From: Geopsychrobacter electrodiphilus DSM 16401
GTDB lineage: Bacteria > Desulfobacterota > Desulfuromonadia > Desulfuromonadales > Geopsychrobacteraceae
Direction: 5' to 3'
Assembly: GCF_000384395.1 (NCBI RefSeq)
Contig: NZ_ARWE01000001.1
Span: 3,322,501-3,386,500, forward strand
DNA: 64,000 nucleotides
Within the stretch, counting starts at the first letter, position 1, and every line of letters starts with the position of its first letter. Below, one piece after another: positions 26,195 through 36,321 of the stretch. Under the pieces are notes generated by a model, which ran no database searches, was not told the origin of the DNA, and saw only the letters and a program-made list of their open reading frames with translations. The translations under genes and the position numbers were made by a program.

Positions 26195-29100
26195 TCAAAT
26201 TTGATCGAGAACCTCCCTCACTTTTCCAGCAAATGTCTCCAGGGAGACAGGTTTTTGAAGAAAGTGGATATAATTATCGACGATCCCTTGTTTGGAAATA
26301 ATATCTGCGGTGTACCCTGAAACGAATAAGACTTTAATTTCTGGATGAAGGGCCAGTATTTTCTCAGACAATTCCCTGCCATTCATTCCAGGCATGATCA
26401 CGTCCGAAATCAGGAGAGCAATCGCACCAGGGTGTTTTTGGACCAAAGCCAGAGCAGCCCCTGCCGATGACGCCGGAAGAACCTGATACCCACAGCCTTC
26501 CAGCATGACCATCCCCATTTGAAGCAACATCTCATCATCTTCCACCAACAGAATGGTTTCAGTTCCACCCGCGAGTTCTTGCTCTTGTGGACTTGCTGGC
26601 GTTTCGGCGGCGTCCATCTCGCGCGGGAAGTAGATATTAAATGTCGTCCCAACCCCGGGCTCACTGTAAAGAGTGATAAATCCATGATTCTGCTTTACGG
26701 CACCATAGACTGTAGCCAGACCCAGACCCGTCCCGTAACCAATTTCCTTGGTGGTAAAAAATGGTTCAAAGATGTGATCCTGAACCTCCTTGGGCATGCC
26801 ACATCCATCATCGCTGACGGAGAGCTGGACATAATCCCCGGGATAAAGTTCATAGGGGCGTGCCATGCAATAAGCTTTATCGATGGAGGCATTGCCGGTC
26901 TGAATGCTGATGTTGCCACTACCAGCGATCGCATCACGGGCATTAACGCAGAGGTTGGCCAGGATTTGATCCATCTGGGAGGGATCGACCTTGGTTGTCC
27001 AGAGGTCGGATTTCGGGCTCCAGGAGAGGCGGATATTCTCGCCAATCAAGCGCTGCAGCATTTTGAGCGTTCCCGCCACCGTATCATTTAAATCGAGAAT
27101 TTTAGGGGTAATAGTCTGCTTGCGGGCAAAGGTCAACAGTTGCCGGGTTAAATCTGCGGAACGTTTAGCGGCCAGACGAATCTGCTCAAGGTTAGTGGTT
27201 ACGCACTTACCCTGGCCCTCTTTTCTCAGGGCCATTTCCGCATGACCTAAAATCACGCCCAACATGTTATTAAAATCATGGGCGACCCCGCCTGCGAGCT
27301 GGCCGATGGATTCAATTTTCTGCGCCTGAAGAAGCTGACTTTCCAGCCGCTCACGTTCGTTCTCCGCCAGTTTCTGGTCGGTTATATCTGCGTTGATACC
27401 GATCATGCGCTCTGCCTGGCCATCGGCTCCCCTGACAACCAAAGCGTTGGCCTTCAAATGCCTGACCTTTCCATCGGGATGGCAGACGCGGAATGCAGTG
27501 TCGAACTCCGGTCCGCCGTTCACGGCAGCCTGACAGGCTGCAACGGCGGCCTCTTTATCTTCCGGGTGGAGACCATTCATCCAGGCATCAACATTATTAG
27601 GCGACTCCTCGGGGCGAATTCCGTACAGCTCAAACATCCGCTCGTCCCAGATCATGCTGTTCTCGGGGATGTCCCAGTCCCAGATTCCCAATTTCGCTGA
27701 TGAGGTAGCGAGAAGCAGACGTTGGGTAAGGTTTCGGGTCTGCCCTTCGGCGTGTTTTTGTTCGGTGATATCTGTGAAGACGACGATGGCTGCCGTCACT
27801 TCACCAGCTTCATTCTTGATCGGGGCGGCATTGGCCGAAACGATATGGTCATCACCCTGGTCGCGGCGAATGATGAATTCCCGGTGGCAGGTTTCACCGA
27901 ACAGGACCGCCCGAGCCAGGGGCACTTCATCTGTTGTTAACGGCCTTCCGTCCAGATCAAGCAGTTGCCAACTCGCCACGTACTGATCCAGGCCGACCCC
28001 ATCTACCACGGTTTGCCGGTCACTACCCCGGATCAACAGTCCCGCATCGTTGACATAGCTCAAACGGCCATCTGGCGCTTCAGCAATGGCAATACCGGCA
28101 GGACTCTGGTCCATGGCTGCCTGTAGAATTGCCTGGGTGTATTGATATTGTTCTTCGACCTTTTTTATTTCAGTGATGTCTCGTCCGGCAACTGTAACAC
28201 CCGCTATTGAGCCATTTTCAACATAGGGAGTATATGCGAGATCGAAACATCGTCTGCCTGCCTGGGGGAAATCAATCCAGGTCTGGTAGCGGACGATCTC
28301 TCCAGCCAGGCAGCGATCTATCTGCGCTTTAACAATCTCCTTAAAAGCCCTCTCGCCTATCATCTCGACAACGGTATGCCCGACGATTTCCCGGTGAGAT
28401 TTGTTGTGTAACCGGAGGTAGGCCTCATTGACCATCCGGTAACGGTAGTTACGGTCAACCAGCGACACAAGATCTTCGGAATTTGAGGTGATATTTTTGT
28501 AAACCTGCAATTCCTCCTGTGCCCGTTTACGGGCGGAGATATCCCGCATTATGACAAAAGATCGAGATGAGGCATTATCCTGGTCGAAAACTACCGAATC
28601 CACTTCGACGGGGAATTTTTCACCGTTTTTGCGAATTGCGGTAATTTCATAGCCCTGCACTTTCCCTGCTTGCTGCCGCTCTTGAAGACCCATAGGGAGT
28701 CGTGGGTCACTCTCATCAAGAATCCCGGCACGGGTACGCTGAAGCATCTCCTCTCTTGTCCATCCAAACATTTCGCAGGCGGCGGGGTTGCAATCGGTGA
28801 TCCGTCCATCGGGTATGGTCAAGAAGACCGCGTCGGGACTGCTCTCAAAAAGCCCCTTAAACTTCAGCTCACTTTGCCTCAACACCTCATCAGCGAGTTT
28901 ATGCTCGGCGATATCCCAGGCCAGATCGGCGAACAGGGAAACTGTTTCAATATCCGCTTCAGAATAATCTTGGGGTTTATTGCCAACGCCCATGATGGCC
29001 ACAATTCGATCATGGCGTTTGACTGGCACGACCAGTTCTCGAATCACCGAAGCATGCCCCTCGGGGAGGTCACTTCGATGAGTGAGCGCGGCATAATCAT

Positions 29101-29779
29101 TGTGAACAATTGGCTGGCGGGTTCGCACACAGTCCGCCCAGACACCGGCCTCATCGAGACTGTAATGCCCTTCCAGCCCGTCCATATGGCAAAACTCTGT
29201 TGCCGTTCTGGTGGACCATTCCTTGAGGGTAATGATTTTTGTAGTCTCATCGTAGAAATGGTAGAAGCCGATCGTGCTGCCCGTGAGGTTCTCCAATTGA
29301 TCAAGAGTCTCGACGAGCAGTTCTTCAAGAGAGTGGGATAAGGCAAACTGCATCAGAAGAAGACGCGCAGCATGGACCTCATTCATCCTTTTCTGCCTCG
29401 AGATATCATGAAGAGTCACGAACACCTGATCGGGTCTGTCACAGGACTCTTTGAGTACGGGAATGGCGTTGATTTTCAGCCAGACATATTGGTTGCGGTG
29501 TGGAACAAAGACCCCGGCCATGAAATCGCGCACGGGCTGTCCGGTTCGCAGCGCAACTACTGAGGGGTAGTGTTCATGACCAAGGATGGTCCCATCCTTG
29601 GTTATCATTTGCCAGGCAGAATCACAGGAGACGCGCCCCATAAACTGGTCACGGGTTAGTCCGAGCATCACCAGCGCGGCCGGATTGACATCGAAGGGAT
29701 ATCCATCGCCTCCGACAAAAAATGCACCTTGAGCCATGTTCTCGAACATAGCCTTATATTGCTGTTCAATTTCGGCCAT
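26195..29779 (-). CDS. Large PAS/GAF hybrid sensor histidine kinase
   Basis: This soluble protein of 1194 residues has domains in this order: PAS (~5-130), GAF (~145-290, with VRTRQPIVHNDYA), four further PAS domains (~300-820, each ending in a DI(S/T) strand), histidine phosphoacceptor (~830-900, GGVAHDFNNMLGVILG), ATPase (~935-1055, SVSDDGCGM and GTGLGLATVYG), and a receiver (~1070-1190, Asp in LLISDVIMPGMNG). With no membrane segment, it likely senses a cytoplasmic small molecule or redox state. No partner regulator is adjacent. It ends near yigZ; the IS30 element is inserted just upstream, in what may be its promoter region. Confidence 0.9.
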   Translation of the reverse strand: MAEIEQQYKAMFENMAQGAFFVGGDGYPFDVNPAALVMLGLTRDQFMGRVSCDSAWQMITKDGTILGHEHYPSVVALRTGQPVRDFMAGVFVPHRNQYVWLKINAIPVLKESCDRPDQVFVTLHDISRQKRMNEVHAARLLLMQFALSHSLEELLVETLDQLENLTGSTIGFYHFYDETTKIITLKEWSTRTATEFCHMDGLEGHYSLDEAGVWADCVRTRQPIVHNDYAALTHRSDLPEGHASVIRELVVPVKRHDRIVAIMGVGNKPQDYSEADIETVSLFADLAWDIAEHKLADEVLRQSELKFKGLFESSPDAVFLTIPDGRITDCNPAACEMFGWTREEMLQRTRAGILDESDPRLPMGLQERQQAGKVQGYEITAIRKNGEKFPVEVDSVVFDQDNASSRSFVIMRDISARKRAQEELQVYKNITSNSEDLVSLVDRNYRYRMVNEAYLRLHNKSHREIVGHTVVEMIGERAFKEIVKAQIDRCLAGEIVRYQTWIDFPQAGRRCFDLAYTPYVENGSIAGVTVAGRDITEIKKVEEQYQYTQAILQAAMDQSPAGIAIAEAPDGRLSYVNDAGLLIRGSDRQTVVDGVGLDQYVASWQLLDLDGRPLTTDEVPLARAVLFGETCHREFIIRRDQGDDHIVSANAAPIKNEAGEVTAAIVVFTDITEQKHAEGQTRNLTQRLLLATSSAKLGIWDWDIPENSMIWDERMFELYGIRPEESPNNVDAWMNGLHPEDKEAAVAACQAAVNGGPEFDTAFRVCHPDGKVRHLKANALVVRGADGQAERMIGINADITDQKLAENERERLESQLLQAQKIESIGQLAGGVAHDFNNMLGVILGHAEMALRKEGQGKCVTTNLEQIRLAAKRSADLTRQLLTFARKQTITPKILDLNDTVAGTLKMLQRLIGENIRLSWSPKSDLWTTKVDPSQMDQILANLCVNARDAIAGSGNISIQTGNASIDKAYCMARPYELYPGDYVQLSVSDDGCGMPKEVQDHIFEPFFTTKEIGYGTGLGLATVYGAVKQNHGFITLYSEPGVGTTFNIYFPREMDAAETPASPQEQELAGGTETILLVEDDEMLLQMGMVMLEGCGYQVLPASSAGAALALVQKHPGAIALLISDVIMPGMNGRELSEKILALHPEIKVLFVSGYTADIISKQGIVDNYIHFLQKPVSLETFAGKVREVLDQI

Positions 29780-29885
29780 TGCTAAAACTCCCTGGGAGCC
29801 AGATTCTGTCCGGTTTTGGAAGGCGCATTCGATAGGGGTAGAATTTATTTTTTATTAACCTGTTTATATATGAGAAAAACCAAAC

Positions 29886-30958
29886 CCGGATTCAAGTTGT
29901 AAGTGCAACTCTAATAGTTTGGTTTGAAGGATAAGCTGCGGTAGGCTCACGGCTTCTTTCACCGACCAAAGTTAGAGGAGCGCGATGATGCACTACACAC
30001 AGCTTACCCGAGAAGAAAGATATCAGATTTCCGCCTTGAAAACAGCCGGTCAATCGAAGGCGCAAATGGCCAAGGTTCTTGGCCGCCATAAATCCACCAT
30101 TGGCCGGGAGATGGCACGCAATTGTGGGTTGAGAGGCTACAGACCCAAGCAGGCTGATGGTCTTGCTGTAAGTCGTCGTCAGGAAAAGGTCACTTGCCGT
30201 ATCACTCGCGAGTCCTGGGCGCGCGTCGAGCAGTTGACCCGCGAATACTGGAGTCCAGAGCAGGTCAGCTATTGGCTGCGGCAGGAAGAATGTCTCCATG
30301 TTAGTCCCGAGTGGATTTATCAATATGTTCTTCGTGACAAGCGGGCTGGTGGTGACATCTACCGATATCTGCGCTGTCAGAAACAACGTAAAAAGCGTTA
30401 CGGTGCGCCAGATCGTCGTGGCCAGCTCAAAGGGCGCGTTTCGATCGACGAACGACCAGAGGTGGTCAACGAACGGAGTCGAGTCGGTGATTGGGAAGCC
30501 GATACGGTCATTGGCAAACAAGGCAGCGCTGTTTTGGTTACCCTCGTGGAACGCAAGACCCGTTGGAGCATGATTGGCAAGGCACCCGATCGGACAGCAA
30601 AAAAGGTTCGGGCTGTCATAGTGAAACGATTACTACCGCTGGCCTCACACGTGAAAACGTTGACTTACGACAACGGGAAAGAGTTTGCCTTGCATCTGGA
30701 CATTGACGAGATGCTTCAGTCTAGCGGTTATTTTGCGCACCCTTATCATTCGTGGGAACGCGGCTTAAACGAGAACACCAATGGCCTTATTCGCCAGTTC
30801 TTCCCAAAAGGCAAGGATCTCGCTGAAGTGACTGACGAAGAGATTCAGAGAGTGATGAACAAACTCAACAACCGCCCCAGAAAATGCCTTGGATTTAAAA
30901 CCCCCAATCAGGTATTTTTTGGAATCAATCCACCGGTTGCACTAGCGAATTGAATCCG
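29886..30958. mobile_element. Complete IS30-family insertion sequence
   Basis: The element is about 1073 bp. The ends are imperfect inverted repeats: 19 of 24 positions match, with CGGATTCAA outermost and AGTGCAAC inside. CCAAAC at 29880-29885 recurs at 30959-30964 and may be the target duplication, although it is longer than the 2-3 bp usual for the family. It contains one intact transposase gene whose stop codon lies within the right inverted repeat. No other copy occurs in the window. It separates the hybrid kinase gene from a decayed flavodoxin-like gene. Confidence 0.82.
29985..30953 (+). CDS. IS30 family transposase
   Basis: This 322-residue protein begins with the helix-turn-helix MMHYTQLTREERYQI plus GRHKSTIGREMARN typical of IS30 transposases. 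The catalytic DDE set is visible: Asp in VGDWEADTVIG, Asp in TLTYDNGKEF, Glu in ERGLNENTNGLIRQFFPKG. Length is normal and the frame is intact, so the element could still be active. Start: ATG with AGAGGAG upstream. Confidence 0.95.
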   Translation: MMHYTQLTREERYQISALKTAGQSKAQMAKVLGRHKSTIGREMARNCGLRGYRPKQADGLAVSRRQEKVTCRITRESWARVEQLTREYWSPEQVSYWLRQEECLHVSPEWIYQYVLRDKRAGGDIYRYLRCQKQRKKRYGAPDRRGQLKGRVSIDERPEVVNERSRVGDWEADTVIGKQGSAVLVTLVERKTRWSMIGKAPDRTAKKVRAVIVKRLLPLASHVKTLTYDNGKEFALHLDIDEMLQSSGYFAHPYHSWERGLNENTNGLIRQFFPKGKDLAEVTDEEIQRVMNKLNNRPRKCLGFKTPNQVFFGINPPVALAN

Positions 30959-31200
30959 CCAAACAAAAGAAACAGATATCTAAGGATTTTAAAAAAATTA
31001 GAGAAGTCAACAATATGGTAATTTGGGATCATGGTTGGTATTTGGAGGCTGATGCCCACTTTGGCTAGAAACATCGACAAAACATATGATCTTCTTTCAG
31101 ATTGGAGTTTGCACAAAGAGGTGATTCCCTATGACCTGACCCTGTCGGGCGGGTACCGGAACTTTTTTTGACGCGTATGGCTGAGATCAATTGAAAGGGA
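30954..31200. other. Region between IS30 and a decayed gene
   Basis: This AT-richer segment has many stops in all frames. No recognisable protein or RNA was seen. It may contain the eroded 5' part of the flavodoxin-like remnant that follows. Confidence 0.4.
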
Positions 31201-31440
31201 GTGCCTGCAATTCTTGTCGCACTTTATGGCAACCGGGAGTTTAAAGGTGCACTGGTCGAGCTGCCTGATGTCAGCACTGCGAAGGGTTTTCAGGCCATCA
31301 CCGCAGGTGCCTTTATCGGGGAACATTCTTACTCGACTCCTGTCAGACCTCCTGCCAAAGGCCGGGCCCGATACAGAGGACCAGAAGCTCGCGTTTGATT
31401 TTGGGCGGAAAATTCCTCAGGAAAAATTGAACTCTTCACA
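31201..31440 (+). pseudogene. Frameshifted remnant of an EFR1-type flavodoxin/ferredoxin
   Basis: Frame 1 encodes ILVALYGNREFKGALVELPD and then GFQAITAGAFIGEHSYSTPV. This matches the flavodoxin-fold half of EFR1-family iron-sulfur flavoproteins (VYGNRxYxxALxEL and AAFIGEHSxS). The conserved continuation GRPDxxDLKxAxxFG appears one frame over, from about 31358, as AGPDTEDQKLAFDFGRKIPQ. The N-terminal start and the C-terminal ferredoxin cysteines are missing. So the gene is frameshifted and truncated, probably following the IS30 insertion or other rearrangement. Confidence 0.65.
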
Positions 31441-31542
31441 GATTGCGGGGAAATATCTTGGCTTATGTGGCGCATTGTTTTTGCAGGCTAAAAAACTGAG
31501 AGGACCTGAACTTATTGAAGCCCCTGATTTACGGGAATGTGA

Positions 31543-31576
31543 ATTAAGTAGCAACTGTCGCCAATTGCTACTTAAT
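31543..31576 (-). terminator. Stem-loop after the nitrilase gene
   Basis: A perfect 12-bp stem (ATTAAGTAGCAA with TTGCTACTTAAT) begins 7 bp beyond the stop codon of the minus-strand operon. There is no T-run on the minus strand, so it may protect the mRNA 3' end rather than terminate on its own. Confidence 0.5.
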
Positions 31577-31582
31577 CAATTG

Positions 31583-32440
31583 TCATTTTCGCTCCCGACG
31601 CGGCAATTCGAGTGGCCCAAGATTTTTCAATGCGCAATCTGTCGCCGCATTTTGCGTGTAGATTGGATATCTAACCAGAGCATCTCGAAAACTTTTAAGT
31701 GGCTGCCCCAGTCCCAGCAGGCCCCGCTCGCGCACCCGACGCACTCGCTTTAAATCAATTTCGAAGACAATTGTTTCTGGACCTGATTGCGCCTGGTAAA
31801 TTACATCCCCTTCGGGACCAACGATTACCGAACGGCCGTATCCGAGTTCGCCGACATTGTTGACATCACAGAAATAGCATTGATTTACCGCGGCACTGGT
31901 TCTGGCGATAGAAAGTTCCAGTTCCCGGTCCGAGGTGTTGGTCATGGTCGGATGTAGAATGACCTCTGCACCCATTGCGACCATGCTTCGGGTTGTTTCA
32001 GGGAACCACATGTCATAACAGATCGACAGGCCGAAGCGTCCAACCTCAGGGATATCGAAAACCGTACATTCAGTTCCACCTGCGATCCCTTTTTCATAAG
32101 GCAAAAAAGGATAGATCTTTCGATGCCTGGTCACCACTGCACCGGCCGGGCTAATAACCGGTGCAGTGTTGTAGACGATGTCACCCGACAGTTCGTTAAA
32201 CGACCCGGGAATTAGCCAGATACCATACTCTTGGGCTAAAGCGCAGAAATATTGTTCTGCGGCACCCGGCATAGGCTGTGCTCGGGCTATATCCGGGCCA
32301 AAAGCACAAAGTTCGCCAAACAGGACCATCTGCACCCAGGGATAACGTGCCATGGTGCGCTCAAGTTGAGCTTTCATCGCTTCAAGGTTATCCCCTGAGC
32401 GGACCTCCATTTGTATTCCTGCAATAGCGAAATTCGTCAT
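31583..32440 (-). CDS. Nitrilase-superfamily carbon-nitrogen hydrolase
   Basis: This 285-residue amidase has the nitrilase triad: Glu in LFGELCAFGPD, Lys in TRHRKIYPFLPYE, Cys in LSICYDMWFPE. Such enzymes hydrolyse amides, carbamoyl compounds or nitriles. Start: ATG at 32440, overlapping the stop of the upstream ATPase gene as ATGA, with an AGAGGCGAG site. The coupling makes it the last gene of the oligopeptide transporter operon, so its substrate is probably an imported amide, peptide derivative or carbamoyl amine. The exact compound cannot be read. Confidence 0.88.
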   Translation of the reverse strand: MTNFAIAGIQMEVRSGDNLEAMKAQLERTMARYPWVQMVLFGELCAFGPDIARAQPMPGAAEQYFCALAQEYGIWLIPGSFNELSGDIVYNTAPVISPAGAVVTRHRKIYPFLPYEKGIAGGTECTVFDIPEVGRFGLSICYDMWFPETTRSMVAMGAEVILHPTMTNTSDRELELSIARTSAAVNQCYFCDVNNVGELGYGRSVIVGPEGDVIYQAQSGPETIVFEIDLKRVRRVRERGLLGLGQPLKSFRDALVRYPIYTQNAATDCALKNLGPLELPRRERK

Positions 32441-33399
32441 TGACTCGCCTCTTTTGACAATGGATAAAAACATGCGACCGAACGGCTGGTGCCGTTTGAT
32501 ACACACACCGGGACCACTTTGCGGCAGTGATCCTGAACCTTGGGGCAACGGGTTTGAAAGGCACAGCCAACCGGTCGATTCAGGGGGCTGGGAATCTCCC
32601 CGGTCAAGGGTTGTAACTTGCCGCGCTTTTTCAGATCAATGGTAGGGATCGCCGTCAGCAAAGCCTTGGTGTAGGGGTGCTGCGGTGCACTGAAAATCTC
32701 GGGAACTGGCCCCTGCTCAACAATCCGCCCCAGATACATGACGACAATTTCGTCAGCGATATATTCGACGGTTGCCAAATCATGGGAGATGAACAGATAA
32801 CTGATGCCGGTTTTATCCTGCAGATCAAGGAGCAGGTTAAGAACCTGAGCCTGAACAGAAACATCAAGGGCGGCCGTCGGTTCATCGAGAATCAACAGCT
32901 TCGGCTCTAAGGCCAGAGCACGGGCAATTGCGATGCGCTGGCGCTGACCGCCCGAGAATTCATGCGGGTAGCGATCCATGTGCTGCGGCCCCAGCCCGAC
33001 ATCGCAGAGCAATTGTTCAACCCGTTCACGCAAGGCCTGTCCACGTATCTTGTAAGCCGTTTGCAGCGGTTCACCAACGATCTTGAAAACTCGCATCTTC
33101 GGATTGAGCGACGAATAAGGATTTTGAAATACGATGCTCATGTTCTGGCGTAACTTGCGCATGGTCTTGTTGCCCATATTTGCCAGATCAACACCTTCAA
33201 AAATCACTTTGCCACCATCGGGCTTAAGGAGATGCAGCAGGGTCTGAGCAACGGTGCTTTTGCCGCAACCTGATTCGCCGACCAAGGCAAGGGTTTTGCC
33301 ACTCTCGACCACAAAAGAGACATCCTCAACGGCCGTGACGACCCCTTTCTTCGTTTCAAAAGTCTTTTTAAGGTCAGTAACATTGAGTAAGGCTGTCAT
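32437..33399 (-). CDS. Oligopeptide/dipeptide ABC transporter ATPase (OppF/DppF type)
   Basis: This 320-residue ATPase has Walker A GESGCGKST, the ABC signature FSGGQRQRIAIARAL, and Walker B KLLILDEPTAALD. The C-terminal region has the cysteines (VGCAFQTRCPKVQDHC) found in OppD/OppF proteins. It pairs with the 335-residue ATPase encoded just upstream to power peptide or nickel-type import. It overlaps both neighbours by 4 bp. Confidence 0.93.
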   Translation of the reverse strand: MTALLNVTDLKKTFETKKGVVTAVEDVSFVVESGKTLALVGESGCGKSTVAQTLLHLLKPDGGKVIFEGVDLANMGNKTMRKLRQNMSIVFQNPYSSLNPKMRVFKIVGEPLQTAYKIRGQALRERVEQLLCDVGLGPQHMDRYPHEFSGGQRQRIAIARALALEPKLLILDEPTAALDVSVQAQVLNLLLDLQDKTGISYLFISHDLATVEYIADEIVVMYLGRIVEQGPVPEIFSAPQHPYTKALLTAIPTIDLKKRGKLQPLTGEIPSPLNRPVGCAFQTRCPKVQDHCRKVVPVCVSNGTSRSVACFYPLSKEASQ

Positions 33400-34403
33400 G
33401 CTGTCCCTCCAATGTTTGCAGTGTTCTTGGGGGAGACATCACGCTTCGGATAGTGACAACGAACAGTTGAACCTTGGGTTAATCCTTGCGTCGCCGGCAT
33501 CTGCTGCGTGCAGCGCTCTTGTGCCCTCTCGCAACGCTCATGGAACGCACAACCCGAGGGAGGAAACGCCATATCGGGGACATTGCCACGGATATAATCC
33601 AGACGATGATCGTTACCGCCGAGCGCCGGTACGGTTTGCAGCAGTTTTGCGGTATAAGGATGAGCCGCCGACTCAAAGACCTTTTCCAAGGAACCGCTTT
33701 CGACCACCTGACCGGCATACATCACCGCCACCCGGTCACAGAGTGAAGCAACGACGCCCAGATCATGGGTGATAAAGAGCACCGTCAAGCCGAGGGTGTC
33801 GACCATCTCGCGCAACAAACAGATGATCTGCGCCTGGATGGTGACGTCCAGTGCGGTGGTTGGTTCATCGGCAATCAGTAACTGCGGACGGCAGGCGATG
33901 GCCATGGCAATCATCACCCGCTGGAGTTGACCGCCCGACATTTGATGCGGATACCGGTTGAACACCAACTTCGGATCGGGCATGTGAACCATCTGCAGGG
34001 ACTCAATCACGGCTTGATGAATTTCCGCTTTATCGCCTGGCAGATGACAGTTCAGGGCTTCCACCATCTGTCGCCCCACCGTAAAGAACGGATTCATCGA
34101 GGTTGCCGGATTCTGAAAGATCATTGAGGCAACCCCGCCCCGCAAACGGAAGAGTTCCTTTGGGGTGGCGTGAACTGCCTGAATACCGGTGACCTTGACA
34201 TCCCCCCTGACCCGAGCCGATTGGGGCAGAAGGCCCAGGCAGGTTTGCGCGGTAATCGATTTGCCACTCCCGGATTCGCCAACCAGCCCGAGAACGGTCC
34301 CTTTTTCGATCCTCAGGGAACAGCCCCGCACGGCCTGAACAGTTCGTTCGAGGCCGGGGAAATCGACATAAAGATCGTTGATTTCAAGAATGGGCTCACT
34401 CAT
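33396..34403 (-). CDS. Oligopeptide/dipeptide ABC transporter ATPase (OppD/DppD type)
   Basis: This 335-residue ATPase has Walker [10 protein letters not shown], signature [16 protein letters not shown], Walker [14 protein letters not shown], and the OppD C-terminal cysteine segment ([16 protein letters not shown]). It starts in an ATGA overlap with the permease gene before it. Length and order fit the standard SBP-B-C-D-F arrangement. Confidence 0.93.
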   Translation of the reverse strand: MSEPILEINDLYVDFPGLERTVQAVRGCSLRIEKGTVLGLVGESGSGKSITAQTCLGLLPQSARVRGDVKVTGIQAVHATPKELFRLRGGVASMIFQNPATSMNPFFTVGRQMVEALNCHLPGDKAEIHQAVIESLQMVHMPDPKLVFNRYPHQMSGGQLQRVMIAMAIACRPQLLIADEPTTALDVTIQAQIICLLREMVDTLGLTVLFITHDLGVVASLCDRVAVMYAGQVVESGSLEKVFESAAHPYTAKLLQTVPALGGNDHRLDYIRGNVPDMAFPPSGCAFHERCERAQERCTQQMPATQGLTQGSTVRCHYPKRDVSPKNTANIGGTA

Positions 34404-35290
34404 AAATGCTCTCCCCGATGTTTTGGATCGAGCATGTCACGAATGCCATCACCCACCAGATTGATCGACAACACCGTCAGGAAGATGGCCAAGCCGGGGG
34501 CCGCAGCTGTCCACCAATAGTCGAGAAACTTGGAGCGCGACAGGGCCACCATCAATCCCCATTCGATCGTTGGAGGCTTAGCACCAATCCCGATAAAACT
34601 AAGAGAGGCTGCCGCCAGAATGGCGTAACCAAAATCCATCGAGGCCTGAACGATTGATGGGGTCAACGAATTTGGCAGGGCATGTCGCAACATAATACGG
34701 ATATGCCCTACTCCCATGGCACGGGCGGAATCGATATATAGGTTGCGTTTCACCGTCATCACCGAGCCACGCATAATTCGTGCGTACCAGGGAAACCAGG
34801 AGATCGCCAACGCCAGCATGGCATTGGTCAATCCGCTCCCCAGGGCGGCGGTAATTGCAATCGGCAGCAACAGGGGTGGAAAGGCAAGAAAAATATCGGA
34901 GAACCGCATCAGGAGGGTATCGACTTTCCCGCCGAAATAACCAGCAAGCAAACCAATGGGAACCCCGATCACCATAGAGACCGCCAGCACAACCACTCCG
35001 ATCATCAACGACTTCTGAGCCCCAAAGAGGACGCGGGAAAACAGATCGCGCCCCAAGGCATCAGTGCCCATGAAGTGGCGCATTCCGGGAGCCATCAACT
35101 TATCACTGAAATTAATAGCGTGCGGATCGTAGGGTGCCAGCCACGGAGCCAGAACGGCACAGAGAGCTACCGCGCAAAATATCGCCACACCGACGACAAA
35201 CAGGAGATGCTGCGAAGCAAAATAAGTCAGCTTACGCATCCCGCTCGCGCGGACAAAAACAGCGGGTGCGACTTCAGTCATACTCATCAA
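34400..35290 (-). CDS. Oligopeptide/dipeptide ABC transporter permease (OppC/DppC type)
   Basis: This 296-residue permease has an N-terminal cytoplasmic stretch, a first membrane helix (~35-55), the conserved HFMGTDALGRDLFSRVLFGAQ loop, and the EAA-like motif ARAMGVGHIRIMLRHALPNS that docks the ATPases. About six membrane helices are visible. It overlaps oppB-like and oppD-like genes by 4 bp each. Confidence 0.92.
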   Translation of the reverse strand: MMSMTEVAPAVFVRASGMRKLTYFASQHLLFVVGVAIFCAVALCAVLAPWLAPYDPHAINFSDKLMAPGMRHFMGTDALGRDLFSRVLFGAQKSLMIGVVVLAVSMVIGVPIGLLAGYFGGKVDTLLMRFSDIFLAFPPLLLPIAITAALGSGLTNAMLALAISWFPWYARIMRGSVMTVKRNLYIDSARAMGVGHIRIMLRHALPNSLTPSIVQASMDFGYAILAAASLSFIGIGAKPPTIEWGLMVALSRSKFLDYWWTAAAPGLAIFLTVLSINLVGDGIRDMLDPKHRGEHL

Positions 35291-36303
35291 GAAGCCCTTA
35301 AACGTGGATCGACAACATAATAGAGCAGGTCGACGATCAGATTGATGCTGAGATACAGGGTCGCAAGAAACAGGGTTACGCCCATCACCGAGGGGAAATC
35401 ATTTTTAGTTATTGCGCCGACCACATAGCTGCCCAGACCCGGCCAATCGAAAACGTACTCAACTACTACCGACCCTCCAAGCATAAAACCATAAGTCAGA
35501 CCGATAACCGTCAGCATGGGAATCATGGTTGCTTTGAAGGCAAAACGATAATGAATTTTACGTAGCGGAATCCCATAGGCGAGAGCGGTCTTGATATAGT
35601 CCTCACCCAATACCTCGATCATAGTGTTACGCGTAATCCGGGTAACCACCGCCAGTGAAGCAATCGCCAAAGTCAGCACCGGCAATACCAGATGTTGAAA
35701 AGAACTGAGCAGTGCCACCCATTGACCTGATAAGAAGGAGTCGATGAGATAGAGACCAGTGGTATTATGAAAGGGATAATCGAGCATCACCTCGCTGTTG
35801 ATACGCCCCTGCAGTGGAAACCAGCCGAGTTGGCCGTAAAACAACATCTGCAGCATCATCCCGATAAGAAAGACCGGCAGAGCCACCCCGGCGATGGAGA
35901 TAGAGCGACCCGCATGATCAACCATTGAGTTCTGTTTGACTGCCGAGAGAACCCCCAATGGGACCCCGACTATGACCACGATAATGACCGCCAAAGTTGT
36001 CAGTTCAAAGGTGGCGGCCATGCGGGCGCCAATTTCACTCAAGACTGGCTGACCAGAGCGTAGGCTGGTACCAAAATCACCCTGTAATGCAGCAACCAGA
36101 TAGTTGTAAAACTGCTGCCACATCGGTTGATCGAGACCCAAGGCCCTTTTCGCCGCTTCGATCTGTTCCGGGGTTGGCCGATGCCCCAGCATCAGTTCAA
36201 CCGGAGAACCCGGCAGGATGTGACTCAGCGCAAACGTGACTGCAACCACACCGATCAAAATTCCGACCATCATCAATAAGCGTCGACCGATATATGCGAG
36301 CAA
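35287..36303 (-). CDS. Oligopeptide/dipeptide ABC transporter permease (OppB/DppB type)
   Basis: This 338-residue permease begins with a hydrophobic helix and the OppB pattern ILPGSPVELMLG and LGLDQPMWQQFYNYL. The EAA-like ATPase docking loop is TALAYGIPLRKIHYRFAFKA. The usual six membrane segments are present. It is the first gene after the binding-protein gene and is separated from it by a strong intercistronic hairpin. Confidence 0.92.
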   Translation of the reverse strand: MLAYIGRRLLMMVGILIGVVAVTFALSHILPGSPVELMLGHRPTPEQIEAAKRALGLDQPMWQQFYNYLVAALQGDFGTSLRSGQPVLSEIGARMAATFELTTLAVIIVVIVGVPLGVLSAVKQNSMVDHAGRSISIAGVALPVFLIGMMLQMLFYGQLGWFPLQGRINSEVMLDYPFHNTTGLYLIDSFLSGQWVALLSSFQHLVLPVLTLAIASLAVVTRITRNTMIEVLGEDYIKTALAYGIPLRKIHYRFAFKATMIPMLTVIGLTYGFMLGGSVVVEYVFDWPGLGSYVVGAITKNDFPSVMGVTLFLATLYLSINLIVDLLYYVVDPRLRAS

Positions 36304-36321
36304 AACAGCATCCTCATCGAG

